Below, piece by piece: positions 54,607 to 64,000 of a stretch of DNA of 64,000 nucleotides. This DNA is from Gari tellinella. Taxonomy: Eukaryota; Mollusca; Bivalvia; Cardiida; Psammobiidae. The DNA lies in contig OV277862.1 of the NCBI GenBank assembly GCA_922989275.2, forward strand, positions 23,355,543 through 23,419,542. The letters are read 5' to 3'. A program made the position numbers and the translations under genes. The notes beneath the pieces were generated by a model, which was not told the origin of the DNA, made no database searches, and saw only the letters and a list, made by a program, of their open reading frames with translations. Position 1 is the stretch's first letter. Each line of letters starts with the position of its first letter.

Positions 54607-57245
54607 ACAAGAGGCCCATGCGGGCCTAAATATCCCTCACCTTGAAAAACCAACACAAGGTCACATGACCCCTGGGGTGGGATCATTTTTCAGCGGAGCT
54701 GAATGGTTTCTATTTAGACCTATCCTTAAATTTTGCAAATTCTTAACCAATGATAACTAAACAGAAATCAAGGTTGAAAGTCACATGCTTAAAACTGAAT
54801 GGGCTGATTGGATAGTAACCAGGGCTCCAGAAAAGGGTTGTATTTCAAAACTTAAAATCTTTATTTCTGCATTAAACCCTATGGTGGAACTACTAATTTG
54901 AATCGTCTCTTCGAGATGATCAAAATTAGTAGTAACACCATAGGGTTTGGTGTTGAAATGAGTGAAAAAATGTGATTTGTTCAGTTTACTCCCTCTTATC
55001 TGGAGCCCTGTAGGCTGGTCTATGCACAATTACAGTTTACCCAGATATGAATGGTGAGTGTAAAATTTAGAGACACAGACTGATTGTGCTGATGCAATCA
55101 TGCTTCTATTTTAAGATTTTTTCTAAGAAACTCCATTCATGAATTAAGAGTGATAGAACAGTAAATTAAAGTGAGGATCTCCTACCAGTAGCTAGGATAC
55201 GGTTTTTAAAGAATTGTTTTGTTTTAAATTTTCTGTACATGATAGTTTTGCATTTTAAATAAAAGTTACTGTAATTGAATATGAATTGTTAGTGCAAAGA
55301 GTCTGCAATTGCTATGACAGCATGTTTCTATTATTAAATATGACATCTTTGTTTTAAGAAACTCCATTGATAGAACAGTCGATTTATGCAAATATCTTAT
55401 GAGCAGCAGGATACGGTTTAAATTATTGTTTGGTAGTATTGTAGAGGACAGACCATTTAGTAGCTATATTTTACATGAAAGTTACTGTAATTTATTGTTT
55501 TGCCTTTTAATCCAAGATATTACAATTCTTTGAAAACCTCAATTTCATTCAATTTTGCACACCCATCTATATCATTAGTTCAACCACTCATTCCGCTGAA
55601 TATCTTTTTTAAAGATATTTCTTGTTTACCCCAGAGACATAATTTCAAAAATCTTGCTGATGAACTTGAAAATTAAGTGTGCTGTCAAATATTTTCTACA
55701 TGGATGGTTTCAGACAGGAAGATTTTTCATTAAAAAAAAATCTATTTTTAGCTAATATGACCCATATATGCAACAGACCTGAACCATTTCAGCAATATTG
55801 GTAAAGAACATCTAAAAGTGTCACTATGCTAAATATCAAAGCTCTTGCCATAGTGGTTTCAGAGAAGAATATTTCACTACATAACAGTAAACTCTATGTA
55901 AAATTGGACCCCTAGGGCCTTGGCAGTTTGAACCCAAGGGGCATAATTTGAACAAACTTGATAGAGGACCTGTAGATGATGCTTTGTGCCAAATATCTAA
56001 GCTCAGGGTACTGTGGTTTCAGACGAGAAGATATTTTTAAGTTTTCATTGAAAAAATCTATTTTTAGCTCCTGTGACCTAGATATGCAACTGACCGGAAC
56101 CATATTAACAATATTGGTCAAGGGCTTCTATAAGTGTCATCACGCCAAACATGAAAGCTCAGGCCATATTAGTTTCAGAGATAAAAATGTTTGAAGATTT
56201 CACTATATAACTCTATGTAAAATTACGATCCCCGGGGCGGGGTCATTTTAAACCCAAGGCAAATAATTTGAACAATCTTGATAGAGGACCTGTAGATGAT
56301 GCATTGTGTCAAATATCTAAGCTCAAGGTACTGTGGTTTCATACGAAAAGATTTTTGAAGATTTAATTGAAAAAATCTATTTTTATCTCCTGTGACCTAG
56401 ATATGCAACAGACCGGAACCATATTTACAATATTGGTTAGGGGCTTCTAGAAGTGTCATCATGTCAAATAGCATAGCTCTGGCCATATTAAACGCAGAGA
56501 TAAAAGATTTTGAAGATTTCACTATATAACTCTATGTAAAATTACGACCCCCACGGGGTCATTTTTTACCCAAGGGACATAATTTGAACATTCTTGATAG
56601 AGGACCTGAAGACAATGCTTTGTGCCAAATATCTAAGCTCTAGGTACTGTGGTTTCAGACAAAAAGATTTTTTAAGTTTTCATTGAAAAAATCTATTTTT
56701 AGCTCGTATGACCTAGATATGCAACGGACCGGAAATGTTTGTACAACTTTGAAAGAGGACAATATAAGGGTCATTCAAGCCAAGTTTGGTAAAAATCTAT
56801 CCAGTAGTTTCAGAGGAGATGTTGTTTAAAGAAATTGTTGACGACGAACGGATGGACGGACGAACGACGACGGACAGAGGACGATCAAAATAGCTTACCT
56901 TGGCATTACGTGCCAGGTGAGCTAAAAACTGACAGAGGGTCACCAATAGGCAGTTGTGTAAAATAATTTTATTATTTACAATACTGACCAGTAGATTTTT
57001 AAGTGTTTTTGTTTTCAATTAGTTTCCATGGCAACCACAATTTCGATTGGATGACCTACATTCAAGGAAATCTTAGAGAGTACCCTTCAAGGAACAATCC
57101 TATATACTTTTGAAGAAATTGACCCAGTGGTTTCCAATATAATCTTTGAAGAAAAAGTTGACGACACATGACAGACAGACCCAGAGGACGAACACATGGG
57201 GATCACAATAGCTCACCATGGCACTTCGTGCAAGGTGAGCTAATA
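54607..57245. mobile_element. Family A element(s) with ~315-bp core repeats, compound right end
   Basis: Left end ACAAGAGGCCCATGCGGGCC, CCCTCACCTTG. Core units with GATAGAGGACCTGTAGATGA recur near 55965, 56278 and 56593. There are two right ends: TGCCAGGTGAGCTAAAAACT at 56912-56931 and CAAGGTGAGCTAATATG at 57231-57247, each preceded by a GACGGAC- or GACAGACAGAC-rich patch, so two elements are nested or fused. A family B copy (54820-55010) is nested. GTTTCCATGGCAACC at about 57023 is an X-box half-palindrome. Confidence 0.68.
54820..55010. mobile_element. Short TIR element, family B copy 3
   Basis: CAGGGCTCCAGAAAAGGG...CCCTCTTATCTGGAGCCCTG with a central inner hairpin (AAACCCTATGGTGGAACTAC and complement). 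Flanking bases share only TAG, so the target duplication is not clear. Confidence 0.72.
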
Positions 57246-57399
57246 TGAAGCTAGCAGATTTAATAGTTCAGTAGTTATGACCAACGTCAGATTGGTACAA
57301 CGTGGATGCTGAAAGTATGACAATAGCTTATTGCTTTGTCAACGCCGATGTTTGACTGTTTTGTTATCCTAATAGATTAACAAAGATGTGAGGTATTCT

Positions 57400-58090
57400 T
57401 ATTGCCTTTGTCTATCTTGACTATTTGTTTGACATTCTACTGTGGGGCTCTAAATGATATTGACTTTTGTATGACATTACCAAACGTGTACCGAGCTCAA
57501 GAACTACTTAGGCTGCGTATAAATGACAAATGTAAAGTCTCTTATCCCATGCAGTTCCAAAGTAATAGGCAATGTTAATTCAACCTATTTGACCTCTGAA
57601 TGACCTTGAACTTTGTCTGCCATGGCCAAACTTATACTAAACTAAGGAGCTTCTTGCGTTGTGCAGATACCCAAATACGAAGTGTGTATCACATGTTATT
57701 TTAGAGTTATGGGAAGTATCCTATTTGACCTTTTAATGACTTGACCTTTGTCTGACATGACTCTAGTTGTGTTGAACACAAGAGCCTCTCCAGTTGAAAA
57801 CATATGGCAAATGTCAAGTCTCTATCACATGCAGTTCCAAAGCTATGGCAAATATTAAACCAACTCTAGTTTACCTCTGAATGACCTTGACCTTTATTTG
57901 AAATGACCCAAATTTTACTGAGCTCAATATCTGTTTAAAGTAAGTACATATACGAAATATGAAGTCTGTATCATATTTAGTTCTAAAGTTATGGCTAACT
58001 TTAAGATTTTGGACAACAACAACGCCTACGATGACAACGCAGATGCCGAAGTGATGACAATAGCTTGTAGTTTCTTCAAAACAGACAAGC
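57400..58090 (+). repeat. Degenerate GACCTTGACCTTTG tandem repeat
   Basis: About four units of 110-130 bp with ATGACCTTGACCTTTGTCTG, CANACTTATACTAAGCTCA, CACATGCAGTTCCAAAG. The end GATGACAATAGCTTGTAG after an ACGATGACAACGCAGATG patch resembles the GACGAC-rich right ends of family A, so it is probably the body of a related element. Confidence 0.55.
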
Positions 58091-58372
58091 TTAAAATGGT
58101 TTTGACTTTATCAGAAACTGGAATTTACCATTAGATGGATCTTGGGGGAATGAGTCAATGCATTTGTCCCGGAAGTTAACAATCTACTGATGTAGGAGTA
58201 CTCAAAACAGAAGATTATATTAATATAACTAGTTTTATTGCAAATTGCATAAAACAGTATTCAAAGTACCCAAGCTATGCTTAAAGTGTATCACAACTTT
58301 AACACTAACACAGGTGCTGGTCGCATGCTGATGGCTATCCATGGAGAGTATTATTGATGTTAAATACATGCA

Positions 58373-58930
58373 GCAGCATGAAGCAAGAAGACAGTAAAGT
58401 TGAAAGGAGCTTTCTGCTTTACTTTCATCTTGCTCTATGCAATAGTCTACCTTATACTTAATTGGATACAGGCAATTCTCTCTTCTGACTATGGAGAAAA
58501 ATGTAAATGGTACATCTGGTATGACTAATTCTAAATGAATTATCCAAGTTCAAAATACAGTAATACCTCTCTAATATGACCCCTATAACGATGTTTATTA
58601 TGTTGTGTTAAGGCAGTTGGCTGATAAACAATGTGAAGCTTTCTGTTTAACTTTTACATTACTTTAAGCTGCCACCTGTCTTTAAATGCAGAGGCGCTCC
58701 TGCTGAACTATTTAACCCATTAATTACTCCATAGATACATCTTTTTACATATAAAGGATTCACAGTCATAATTGTGTATCACCAGTAAAATTTCTTCTAT
58801 ATTCTAGCAGCTAGCTGGTAGCTTTAAACAGGTTGAACGCAATGCACCGTCCGCTTCACCTTAACCTGATTGACGTGGCTACCTGTCCTCAATAGCTCAA
58901 GAAACAGGCTATGGACTCGGAGTAAAGGGT
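58373..58930. mobile_element. Family C-like hairpins and a degenerate copy
   Basis: 58373-58440 is a hairpin (GAAAGGAGC...GCTTTCTGCTTTACTTTC). 58556 begins CAGTAATACCTCTCTAATAT (pogo-like). 58705-58927 is a decayed family C copy from TTAACCCATTAATTACTCCA to GAAACAGGCTATGGACTCGG, then AGTAAAGGG. Confidence 0.55.
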
Positions 58931-58961
58931 GATGAGTGACTGTTTGATACTGGATTTAACA

Positions 58962-59189
58962 ATTTTTTACAAAAGCTCAAATAATAATTTGAATCTGCAA
59001 CAGTTCCATTCTTTATCGTTATATCTAATTCCTCCTGTTGGTTAAATTGTCTAATCTGAAATTGTTTAAGCTCTTCTTCAACAGCAGTCGTCTTGCCTCT
59101 TTTCTTCAAGCTCATACAAGTAGGCAGAATTAACATCTTTCTGCATATCTTCTTTACTGCAGATCTGCTTTAGTCTGTTGATAGAAATC
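58962..59189 (-). pseudogene. Coiled-coil exon-like segment with a one-base frame break
   Basis: On the minus strand an acceptor-like GATATTTTTTGCAG at 59190 is followed in phase 1 by ISINRLKQICSKEDMQKDVN, then SAYLYELEEKRQDD, where a stop follows. Shifting by one base lets the sequence continue as AVEEELKQFQIRQFNQQEEL. Both parts are charged, heptad-like and read naturally as one coiled-coil protein. Either the base is an assembly error in a real exon or this is a decayed gene fragment. The family is not recognised. A gene continuing beyond the right side of the window is possible. Confidence 0.4.
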
Positions 59190-59569
59190 CTGCAAAAAAT
59201 ATCATACAATGTAAAATGCTATATAAAAATGACACCATCAAAAACTATAGCTGTTAAAAAATAAAAACATTTTAATGTGTTGCTTATAGCACATCATCTA
59301 AGTCTTGATCTAAGAACTTATGACCATATCCAGTTTATCCAAGTTTAATCCAGATCCATTCCAATTTGTAGATGCTAGAGTGTGAACAATATTTGAATAT
59401 AACGAGAGCACCGCAAACGGGTGCTGGCCGCTCGAGTTTCATATACTTGAGATGGCTACATTTTCCAAACTTAAAGAATGTGTATGGGTGTTTGATGCTT
59501 TCTTGATCATAGAAGTTTGTAAGCAACAACAACTCAAACATAATTGGACCTAAATGCCTTAGTATGGTC

Positions 59570-60075
59570 ATATAAGAGGAATAGATAACTGCATATACAT
59601 TCCATTAAAAGTAAATTCTAAGTCAAACAAGGGTACTAAATCTGCAAAAACAATCAGAGAGTTAGCTGCCTTGTTGTAACGAATTACTCTTTTGGTAGTG
59701 AACAAGTACTGTACATGTACATATATTCCAAGTTTGAATTTCACACCTTTGACAGTCAATGATAATATCCATTTAAAGTAAACAATAAGTCAAAACAAGG
59801 ACAATATCTTTGCCTGCCTTACCTGCCTTGTTTTAATGAGTTGCCATTTTGATACTAAACAAGTATTGGAAGTTTCAAGTTAATACCTTTGATAGTTATT
59901 GAGAAATTTCAATTTACAAGTTTTATGTAAATAAAAACAAGGGCAATTACTCTGTTATGACACATCCCAGAACAACCTCCCTTGTTTGAATGAGTTGCCC
60001 TTTCGATATTAAACAAATATTTAAAGGTTCAAATTCATAACTTTCTACAGTTATTGGGAATTTTCATTTAAAATT
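59570..60075. repeat. Diverged tandem repeat, about three units of ~170 bp
   Basis: Units carry AATGAGTTGCCATTTTGATA, CTAAACAAGTATTGGAAGTT, ACCTTTGATAGTTATTGAGA and AAACAAGGNCAA. This appears to precede the minisatellite at 60100. Confidence 0.6.
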
Positions 60076-60099
60076 TTTGAGTCAAATCAAAAGCAACAG

Positions 60100-61290
60100 G
60101 AGTTGTCAGAGAGACAACAAAGCTCGCCACCGGCATCTTTAGCAACTTAAAAGCACACTCAAGGTCACAGAGGTCAACCTTTTTGCCTGCATGGAAAGGT
60201 CTTGTCCATATACACTGGCAAATCAAATATGAAAATAACACCTCAAGGGACATAGGAATTATAAGCATTTTTGAAACCTAAACGCAGATTTCAAAACCTT
60301 AAACCTTTCGCGACCTTAGTTCAAGGTCAAGGACACTGGGCTAATTTTTTTGCATGCATGGAAAGATCGTGTCCATATACACATGCATGCCAAATATGAA
60401 AGAAATATCTCAATGGATATATGAGTTAAAGAAATTTTGAGAAACCTAAACGCAGACTTTGAAACCTAAACGCGGGTCCTTAGTTCAAGGTCAAGGTCAG
60501 AGGGCTCAAACATTTTGCATGCAAGGAAAGATGTTGTCCATATACACATGCAACTGAATATGAAAGGAATATTTCAATGGACATAGGAGAAATAAAAATT
60601 TTGAAAAACCAAAACACAGATTTCGAAAACTAAACATTGGCCCTAAGTTCAAAGTCAAGGTCACAGGGGTCTAAAGTTTGCAGTGCCTAGAAAGGTCTTG
60701 TCCATATACACACATAAACCAACTGAAAGCAATACCTCAAGGGAAATAGAAGTAAAAGGCATTTTTCAAAACCTAAACACAGGCCCTAAGTTCAAGGTCA
60801 CAAGGGTCCAAATTTATCTGTGCATGGAAAGGTCTTGTCCATATACACACACATACCAACTATGAAAGCAATACCTCAAAGGATATAGAAGTTAAATGGA
60901 TTTTCGAAACTTAAACGCAGATTTCGAAACCTAAACACAGGCTCTAAGTTCAAGGTCAAGGTCACAGGGGTCTAAATGTTTCTGTGCATCAAAAGGTCAT
61001 GCCCATATACACATACATACCAACTATGAAAGCAATACCTCAAAGGACATAGAAGTTAAAGACATTTGTCTAAACCTAAACACAGGCCCTAAGTTCAAGG
61101 TCAATGTCACAGGGGTCTAAATTTTTCTGCGCATGTTAAGGTCTTGTCCATATACACATACATACCAACTATGAAAGCAATACCTCAAGGGACATAGAAG
61201 TTAAAGGCATTTTTCGAAACCTAAATGCAGATTTCGAAACCTAAACGCAGGCCTTAAGTTCAAGGTCACAGGAGTCTAAATTTAAAAATA
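60100..61290 (+). repeat. Minisatellite with TCAAGGTCA in most units (142-167 bp period)
   Basis: Seven units recognised by CTAAGTTCAAGGTCAAGGTC at about 60313, 60480, 60643, 60785, 60942, 61087 and 61254. Each unit also has AAAGGTCTTGTCCATATACA, CAACTATGAAAGCAATACCTC and CGAAACCTAAACGCAGATTT. Unit length varies because the CGAAACCTAAACGCAG block is present once or twice. Confidence 0.82.
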
Positions 61291-61303
61291 GGGTTAACGT
61301 CCT

Positions 61304-62155
61304 CAGGTCTGCCATAAGTTGATAAAAAAATCCTAAGATTTCAAATTTTTCAATTTTTCAAGCCCAGTTTTCCTGATTATAGAGAATATTTGGTGACTAG
61401 CTTTGAATGAGAAATGTTATCAGGCAAGGCGTATGAATATCCTTGCTTCTTGTCATTTCGCCACTTCTTGTCAATTCGCCACCTAAGCAAAACTTGGAAT
61501 TCCGTCACGAGCAGGCTACCGAGGATGTCCGAAAACTACAGAGGATATCCGAATACTAGGACAGTTTCACTAAGGAAGATTTCAAGCGCCGAAAATGCGA
61601 AAGAAACAGGTAAAATAACAATAATTCATAAAAAGTTTCAAATCAAAGGACATGTTGGTAATTTTTACTCTATATGCCCATTGTTACTTTTTATTGTAAA
61701 GTTGTAAAATATATTATTTACTTTTAAAAACTTAAATATTTCAAAATCATTAAACCATGTTCAAATTTCATGAAACAAACTATAACATACTGCCAGAGCC
61801 TACATTGACCTAATTATCGAACGACCAATCAGAGGTGGCGAATTGACAAGAAAGCACCCCGGTGATCCAGAGCAATGACCTCGTTCAAAAACGGTACAGT
61901 AATTTACATTTGTGTTTATTTCACAAGTTTTATTTGTATATAATCGTGTTATTGAAAGTTCAGTCCAGAATTAGATCCGTGAAAAAGTAAGAAAGGTTAC
62001 ATCAGAAAGCGCATGCGCGAAAAAATATAGCTAAGGGTGGCGAAAACACAGGTAAACAGGCTATATCTGGTGAGCCGCAGGCGAACCTGATATTTTCAGA
62101 AGCCAAGCCAGATCTATAACAATTCTCATTCAAAGCTAGTCACCAAATATTCTAT
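61304..62155. mobile_element. Element with ATATTTGGTGACTAGC inverted ends and TTGTCAATTCGCCACC motifs, next to an S terminus
   Basis: 61304 starts CAGGTCTGCCATAAGTTGA, the terminus of family S. At 61378 ATAGAGAATATTTGGTGACT, AGCTTTGAATGAGAA begins; its inverted partner ends at about 62153. Just inside the left end are CTTGTCATTTCGCCAC and CTTGTCAATTCGCCACC; further right is the inverted GGTGGCGAATTGACAAG (61831-61848). The 97-codon open frame at 61414-61707 is probably chance. The nesting order is inference. Confidence 0.55.
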
Positions 62156-62843
62156 TTATCCTTGTCACAATATCAAAATATATAGAGAATGGTTTTTTAG
62201 CACTAGAGCCATTTTTGCTCTAAGATTCTCGCTAAAGAGCTAAAAATGTTATTGTAGGAAAGCGCGCTATTATATAGATGACATCGGTGACGTCACATCC
62301 TGGTAACGTTGAACCTTTAACAATCTAGTGTATTTTTACTCAGGACATCTAAAAGGTGGACGATTATACGGAAAAAAGGCTTGCCTTTTTTCCGTTCTTA
62401 AGTAATGCATGATAAAATCAAAGGTATTCCAATTCGATTTAATCACTGACAGACTTTGAAAAGTGTTTGATTTGCGCGTGAATAATTTCCTCAAAACTAG
62501 GCAACTACAAAACATGGGCGCTGACATCTTGGATGATGACGTCACGGCTTTTACGAAGAGTTGTGCGTGACGTTTCGGAATTCCCGATTTCGGTGATATT
62601 TTTAAACCATTTTAAGAATGAATAACCCACAACACTCACTTGTAATGATTTCCTCCAAATGACAAAATTTCAAACAGTTCAATTCATACCCTTTTACGCT
62701 AAAAATGAACGTTATTTGCAAAAAGCTACTTCTCAATCGAACCGATAAAAATAACGGATTACCACACGTCATCAATATAAATAATGACGTCATTATTGGT
62801 GGTCATATGACTTCCAAAAATAGTTTCAGATTGCATTATAATA
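62156..62843. other. Unassigned sequence with CRE-like words
   Basis: TGACGTCA occurs at about 62288 and 62537, and ATGACGTCAT at 62784. An open frame of 63 codons from ATG (62527 downward, minus strand, MSAPMFCSCLVL) follows the second one. There is no recognised domain and no gene call. Confidence 0.3.
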
Positions 62844-63098
62844 CAGGACTGCCATAAGTTGAAATGAAAATTCCTAAGATTTCCAAATATGCATTTTTCA
62901 AGCGCGATTTTATAAATCGTACCTTTACCCCATAGCCGATTTCTAGTTTTGTTGGCATGTGACTACTTAAAGCAGACTGGAAGTAAGGCAGAATGCGCCT
63001 AATGGCGCATTCTGCTTTACTTTCAGCCTGCTTTAAGCTACCATAAACTGGGGGGAAATCCGGAGATTTAGGAAAAATCCGGAGAAATGACAGCCCTG
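62844..63098. mobile_element. Family S hAT-like element with nested family C copy
   Basis: Ends CAGGACTGCCATAAGTTG and, from the right, CAGGGCTGTCATTTCTCCGG. ATAATA adjoins both ends. The interior is a family C copy (about 62930-63045) with a clean hairpin at 62985-63030. Related termini occur at 48165, 61304 and 63850. Confidence 0.62.
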
Positions 63099-63220
63099 AT
63101 AATATAGCAGTACGGAGGAGTTTTAACTTTAAACATTGTATATACGGGTGCTTATATATCTATTTGATTATTGGGTAACAACATATAGATCTTGTCCCAA
63201 ACAATTTAGGTTTATAATAA

Positions 63221-63304
63221 AAGTTCGAGTCGATAGTGTAATCCAGATCTCAGTCACGATCGAGAGGCGTAGCCTCGAGTGTGATCTGGAATACACAACG
63301 AACT
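63221..63304. repeat. Fold-back repeat
   Basis: AAGTTCGAGTCGATAGTGTA, ATCCAGATC and the complement GATCTGGA, ATACACAACGAACT enclose GAGAGGCGTAGCCTCGAG. A hairpin of about 84 bp with mismatches. Confidence 0.6.
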
Positions 63305-63573
63305 GATACAAGAGCGCTGATCACACACTGGCGATAGATCTATTCCGTTTTCATTAATACAATTTTGCTTTTTTCCGTCCATAGGCAAAGCCTAAATACA
63401 TATTAGAAGTAATGCAGCAAGCGACTTGTTGCGCGTACTCTCAAACATTTGATTGCAACAATACTTCGAATAAGCGTCGTTACACGTCAGGATTCTGTTG
63501 AGAAGAGTTTTAGAACAATTTTACTAACAGCGGGAAAAATGAGCGTCTCTGTGTAAAAATAGTTCCGGCTAAA

Positions 63574-63678
63574 GGTCATGTGACCAACTGACATAAAAAC
63601 ATCGGTCATGTGACCAACTAGCATAATAAAGCAAAGTTTATCTGTCACCCCTTTATCCGTCAGGAAAATAGGCACGTG
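63574..63678. promoter_or_regulatory. Cluster of three E-box palindromes
   Basis: GGTCATGTGACC at 63574-63585 and again at 63604-63615 (30-bp spacing), and GGCACGTGAC at 63672-63681. GTCATGTGAC and GTCACGTGAC are sites of bHLH-zip factors (USF/MiT-TFE). Function is a prediction; the pair may equally come from an unrecognised repeat. Confidence 0.35.
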
Positions 63679-63689
63679 ACAGGATAAAT

Positions 63690-63860
63690 ACCTTTATCCC
63701 TTGGTCTGTTTCTAGTTTTTAAGACATGTGATGCTTAAATCAGGTTGAAAGTAAAGCAGAATGTGCCTTTAGGCGCATTCTTCGTTACTTTCAGCTTGTT
63801 TTAAGTTTCCATCTGTTTGAAGAAAAATCCGGAGAAATGGCAGCCCTGCATCCTCGCTAT
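63690..63860. mobile_element. Family S terminus with nested family C copy
   Basis: Family C half (CCCTTGGTCTGTTTCTAGTT, hairpin GTAAAGCAGAATGTGCC and complement) followed by AAAAATCCGGAGAAATGGCA, GCCCTG, the right end of family S. Same arrangement as 62930-63098, so the composite may itself be a mobile unit. Confidence 0.6.
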
Positions 63861-64000
63861 AAACTATCTGTCCATCCATCACTAAACCTGCCATGTAACT
63901 TGAATATAAGGCTCTTAGAAACAATGCCCTATATCTCTGCGCTTTTTACTTTATTAAATGTGACCGTTGGCGTAAAGCCGGTGCGTATACAGAGGTGTGC

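Noticed and set aside
5533..61290. CRISPR array
   Set aside because: Tandem repeats here have long units (76-640 bp) without the short repeat/unique spacer pattern, and the genome is animal.

Overview
The window looks like nuclear DNA of a metazoan, most likely a bivalve mollusc. The grounds are AT-rich intergenic sequence, GT-AG introns, a tRNA-derived SINE with a molluscan V-SINE-type body, non-LTR, Penelope, Tc1, hAT and piggyBac-like remnants, and the repeat termini (ACAAGAGGGCC...GCTCACCTGA / AGGTGAGCTAAAA) that I associate with bivalve genomes. Genus is not determinable from the sequence alone. There are no prokaryotic operons, no CRISPR array and no rRNA. Almost every open reading frame of 60-170 codons is either chance or lies inside a transposon.

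Left part (1-8.8 kb): the only well-supported host gene. Four minus-strand exons (8601-8803, 5040-5206, 3442-3504, 1287-1430) have GT-AG borders and compatible phases (1, 0, 0). They encode a start methionine, one complete BIR (IAP-type) zinc domain split by an intron inside the domain, an acidic linker and a coiled-coil exon. The gene runs off the left edge. Its introns are full of transposons, including a 2.8-kb tandem array with a dimeric higher-order repeat.

Middle-left (8.8-30 kb): a thicket of palindromic MITEs (family C, termini AACCCATTACCCCATA) and ACAAGAG/GAGCTAAAA elements (family A), with several datable nested insertions: a hAT element at 17376-18582, a hAT element with a perfect 8-bp duplication at 22125-23350, a TA-flanked element built of GAGCTCG-type repeats at 24113-25199, and a 2.8-kb element at 19092-21896 with inverted motif arrays at its ends and a 76-bp minisatellite inside.

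Middle-right (29-46 kb): a Tc1 remnant, a Penelope-like remnant with a GIY-YIG endonuclease and flanking inverted repeats, a piggyBac-like TTAA element splitting a LINE, a LINE 3' end whose tail carries a 479-bp TRIM with two 173-bp LTRs and a 4-bp TSD, a second LINE remnant, an element with inverted GTTTCGCTAC arrays (36.1-38.36 kb), and a 4.6-kb DNA transposon (40531-45160) with inverted repeats over 400 bp long and a broken minus-strand transposase of an XPG/PIN-nuclease-like type, itself inserted in another repeat.

Right part (46-64 kb): repeat families, a 503-bp nested tandem duplication at 50511-51516, a three-unit 180-bp tandem array, more family A and C copies, a long minisatellite carrying TCAAGGTCA in most units (60.1-61.3 kb), and one minus-strand coiled-coil exon-like segment with a one-base frame break at about 59 kb.

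No multi-gene pathway can be read here. The most unusual recurring theme is a set of otherwise unrelated elements (17.4, 19.1, 36.1, 49.6 and 61.4 kb) whose inverted ends are arrays of a short motif, different in each element.
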